NCBI GenBank assembly: GCA_002811645.1
Contig: PDIP01000069.1
Location: 6,199-70,198, forward strand
Direction of reading: 5' to 3'
DNA from: Corallochytrium limacisporum
Lineage: Eukaryota; Opisthokonta
Length of the DNA stretch: 64,000 nucleotides
Positions 61,887 to 64,000 of the stretch are shown here, piece by piece. A model generated the notes under the pieces. It saw nothing but the letters and a program-made list of their open reading frames with translations, did no database searches and was not told the origin of the DNA. Made by a program: the position numbers and the translations under genes. Numbering within the stretch: position 1 is the stretch's first letter; each line of letters starts with the position of its first letter.

Positions 61887-62854
61887 CCACCCACCCAAAG
61901 ACAATGTATACTCTCACTGATTTCGCACATCCGGTCCCGCTAACACCAAGAACGTTAATACTACTGCCCGATAAAAATGTGCAAAGGTTTCTCAATCGGG
62001 GAGTACGCGGAGCTCCGTTTCGGGAAAGTCAACTGAGCCGGTACTGACACTTTGGGGAAATTTACTTCCTTGGAGGGGGTTTTGGTGGGCTGGGAGTGTG
62101 TGGTATGGGGTCAGCTGAGGGTGGGGTGGTACGAGGGCAACGGTGACTGAGAAAGACGATAACCCGCTCGGAAAAGGCAAGTGCAGAACGAGAATGTATG
62201 CACCCTGCGGTCTCCGGAGCGAAAGAGGGTGACCCGCCCCGGGGGGAGGGGTGTAAAGAGGAGCAGGGGAAACGGTGGGCCCGAGACGGGGAGGAGTCAC
62301 TGTTCAGCAAAGCGCGCCTCCCCCCCCCCCTTCCACGAATTCGGAGCAGAGATTGGGCGGTGCGCAAGCAGAAAAAAATACCGGCGGCAGTGTGGTGTGA
62401 GTTAGGCAGTTGTTGGGGATTGGTGGGGGGGGGTTTCCACTTGCGCCCTGCCCCGGCCCCTAGTCCCCCCGGTAGACGGGGTGAGAGATGGGTTGTCTCG
62501 GTGGAATGGGGCGGTGGGCCGGTGTGCCTGCCAGGTGAACAGCGTCAATGTGTTAGGCGTTGGTTAGTTTGGAGCGAGTCGAAAGGAAAAGGAACACAGC
62601 TCTTTCACTTGCTGCAACTGTCCCAGTGCAAGTCTCATGCTATTTGATGCGTTTGGGTGCGCGAGACTGCCTCTGCCGAGGGAAATCTGTGTTATGGAAC
62701 AAGTCCACCTACAATAGTCTGGTTTGAGACCTATAGATACGACACACTGAGTCGCTGTGATAATGTTGAAAAGATATTTACGGATATGACGGAGTTAGCA
62801 CAGAATCGGTAAGAGCAAAACACCGAAAGGAATCGAGCAGAAACCACAGAAGGA

Positions 62855-64000
62855 ATGACAGAGACGCCGAGGTCCGGGGCTGCAAGCCCTCGGAGCCCGA
62901 TGCACAAGCGGATTCTGCATTTCTTCCAGAACCATCGCTTTGCAGCAGTCTGTGTCCTTTTCTTAGTGCCATTACTATGCATTGTTTCCATTGTGGCAGT
63001 AGTTCTTGGTCCAGGGGCTCCGGGTTGGCACTGGCCCGGTGATCCGCGCCGGCCTCCTCCTCCGCACCACGGCAACAGCACCCATCACAAACACCACTTG
63101 GACGAGACCTGTGCATTCCCGAAGAGGGCGAGTAATGACACTTTTGAACTACCTCAGTGCAAGGGCAATTTCATCGGTGACGTAGACGAGATTGCAAAGC
63201 AGGTGGCATGGATGTACGCCCCGGTCTTGCACTTCCACCCAAAGGAACAGTACTTCCTGCAGGACGTGAATGTCTGGTTGAACGAAAGCATGGTCTACCA
63301 AGAAGATCGTGCCCCGAAGGAGTACTCTCCAGAGGTCCTCTATACCACGGTTATGGGAGAGTACGCGCAGTTCAATGCCTTCAATTCATACATGAGCGTG
63401 TACCGGACTTATGAGGACAACCTCGACGACAAAACTTGGCAGAACGTATTGAAGGGAGCACCGTTTGATGAGAATGGCCATTCTACAGCACCGATCTATT
63501 ACTCTGCGTTCGAACAGAATGGCAACCTGGTGCTCAGCTATCAATTCTTTTACAGTTGGAACGGCTGCACCGACCAAATCATAGATGTTCTGAACATTAC
63601 TGAACGGAACTACACTATAGAATCTGTGAACTATGTGCTTTGTGATTCTGGTGCTCACGAAGGCGACTGGGAACATGTGAGCGTAGCGATCTGCCCTCAA
63701 GGAGACGTGTCCGCGAACCAAGAAGTGTTCAAGCCCGAGGATTTCAAGGTGAGCCAGGTCAGCTATAACCAGCATATGTGGAACGAAATCTACAACTGCG
63801 AGAACGAAGGTGAATGTAATTTCTACGAGGGCAACACTACCCACATCAATGCTTATCCTGGACTGAATTCGCATGCGACGTACAGCCGCGTGTACGATGA
63901 GTCTGTTGTTTACTGGGCCTTCGTGCCCCCGGTGATTGCGGATCTGCGCGGTCTGTTCTTGGTTGATCGCACTGCAGAGAGTGACAAACTCTTTGTTCCG
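62855..64000 (+). CDS. Membrane-anchored VPS62-domain protein (3' end outside window)
   Basis: The frame from ATG 62855 is open to the window end (382 codons, no stop), so the C-terminus is missing. A basic cytosolic N-terminus is followed by one membrane segment (about 29-51), then a Pro/His-rich linker and a large domain. The VPS62/DUF946 pattern is visible: MYAPVLHFHPKEQYF (120-134), TAPIYYSAF (211-219), the core GAHEGDWEHVSV (266-277), and YPGLNSHATYSR (334-345). Six N-x-S/T sites (74, 94, 143, 247, 252, 327) and several Cys fit a luminal or extracellular domain with type II topology. The yeast VPS62 gene was identified in vacuolar sorting screens; the molecular function is not known. Confidence 0.78.
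   Translation, partial: MTETPRSGAASPRSPMHKRILHFFQNHRFAAVCVLFLVPLLCIVSIVAVVLGPGAPGWHWPGDPRRPPPPHHGNSTHHKHHLDETCAFPKRASNDTFELPQCKGNFIGDVDEIAKQVAWMYAPVLHFHPKEQYFLQDVNVWLNESMVYQEDRAPKEYSPEVLYTTVMGEYAQFNAFNSYMSVYRTYEDNLDDKTWQNVLKGAPFDENGHSTAPIYYSAFEQNGNLVLSYQFFYSWNGCTDQIIDVLNITERNYTIESVNYVLCDSGAHEGDWEHVSVAICPQGDVSANQEVFKPEDFKVSQVSYNQHMWNEIYNCENEGECNFYEGNTTHINAYPGLNSHATYSRVYDESVVYWAFVPPVIADLRGLFLVDRTAESDKLFVP

Larger units (their letters stand above)
60077..62854. other. Divergent region between NFX1 and VPS62-like gene
   Basis: 2.8 kb including a 213-base gap (61674-61886). It holds the nested inverted repeat at 60558-60661 and GC-rich stretches at 62040-62500. No gene is supported; open frames here are short and without domains. 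Confidence 0.45.

Noticed and set aside
1-64000. tRNA, rRNA, snRNA, CRISPR or transposase genes
   Set aside because: I looked for conserved tRNA B-box and U6-like words and for transposase or reverse-transcriptase motifs and saw none; a tRNAscan or Infernal run would be needed to exclude them.

Overview
This is eukaryotic nuclear DNA. The proteins are eukaryote-specific (NLE1, BTAF1/Mot1, SETD2, eIF4G, uL22, NFX1, a P4-ATPase flippase). Start contexts are Kozak-like, usually with a purine at -3 and often G at +4. One gene has a canonical spliceosomal intron (GTAAGT donor, CTAAC branch point, CAG acceptor). All the other recognisable genes read as single uninterrupted frames, some over 5 kb, so the genome is intron-poor. 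A TMEM11/PMI homologue, a SETD2 with WW and SRI domains, an ATP9/Neo1 flippase and a 26/29-kDa-type cysteine proteinase suggest a unicellular opisthokont, most likely a holozoan relative of animals. An intron-poor lineage such as Corallochytrium would fit, but this is inference and no species is established by the sequence.

Layout. 1-8.5 kb: a (TC)n tract, a degenerate ferredoxin-reductase-like protein, a large RasGEF on the minus strand, and a 48-residue Tom6-like gene. 8.5-14 kb: a SLC35B4-type nucleotide-sugar transporter (minus), NLE1 and UBE2J1 (plus). 14-30.7 kb: four minus-strand genes in a row, BTAF1/Mot1, TMEM19, SETD2 and eIF4G. 30.7-42.3 kb: ribosomal protein uL22, an SDR dehydrogenase (minus), an LRR protein, an intron-containing START-domain protein, and a secreted papain-family protease (minus). 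42.3-56 kb: sparse DNA holding an MFS carrier (minus) and TMEM11, a 614-base assembly gap, and a P4-ATPase (minus). 56-64 kb: NFX1 (minus), a second gap, and a VPS62-domain membrane protein that runs off the window.

The genes are unrelated housekeeping and signalling genes in ordinary eukaryotic order; there is no operon-like functional cluster. Themes are ribosome and translation (NLE1, eIF4G, uL22), chromatin and transcription (BTAF1, SETD2, NFX1), mitochondria (Tom6-like, TMEM11), and ER, Golgi and membranes (UBE2J1, SLC35B4, TMEM19, P4-ATPase, VPS62-like).

About 23 kb is non-coding. It carries long G/C homopolymers and many short perfect inverted repeats, several within about 200 bp of start codons. 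The items most worth a second look are the degenerate reductase-like protein at 691, the tiny Tom6-like gene at 8145, the group of hairpins upstream of eIF4G, the bZIP-like palindrome upstream of TMEM11, and the membrane-anchored VPS62-domain protein.
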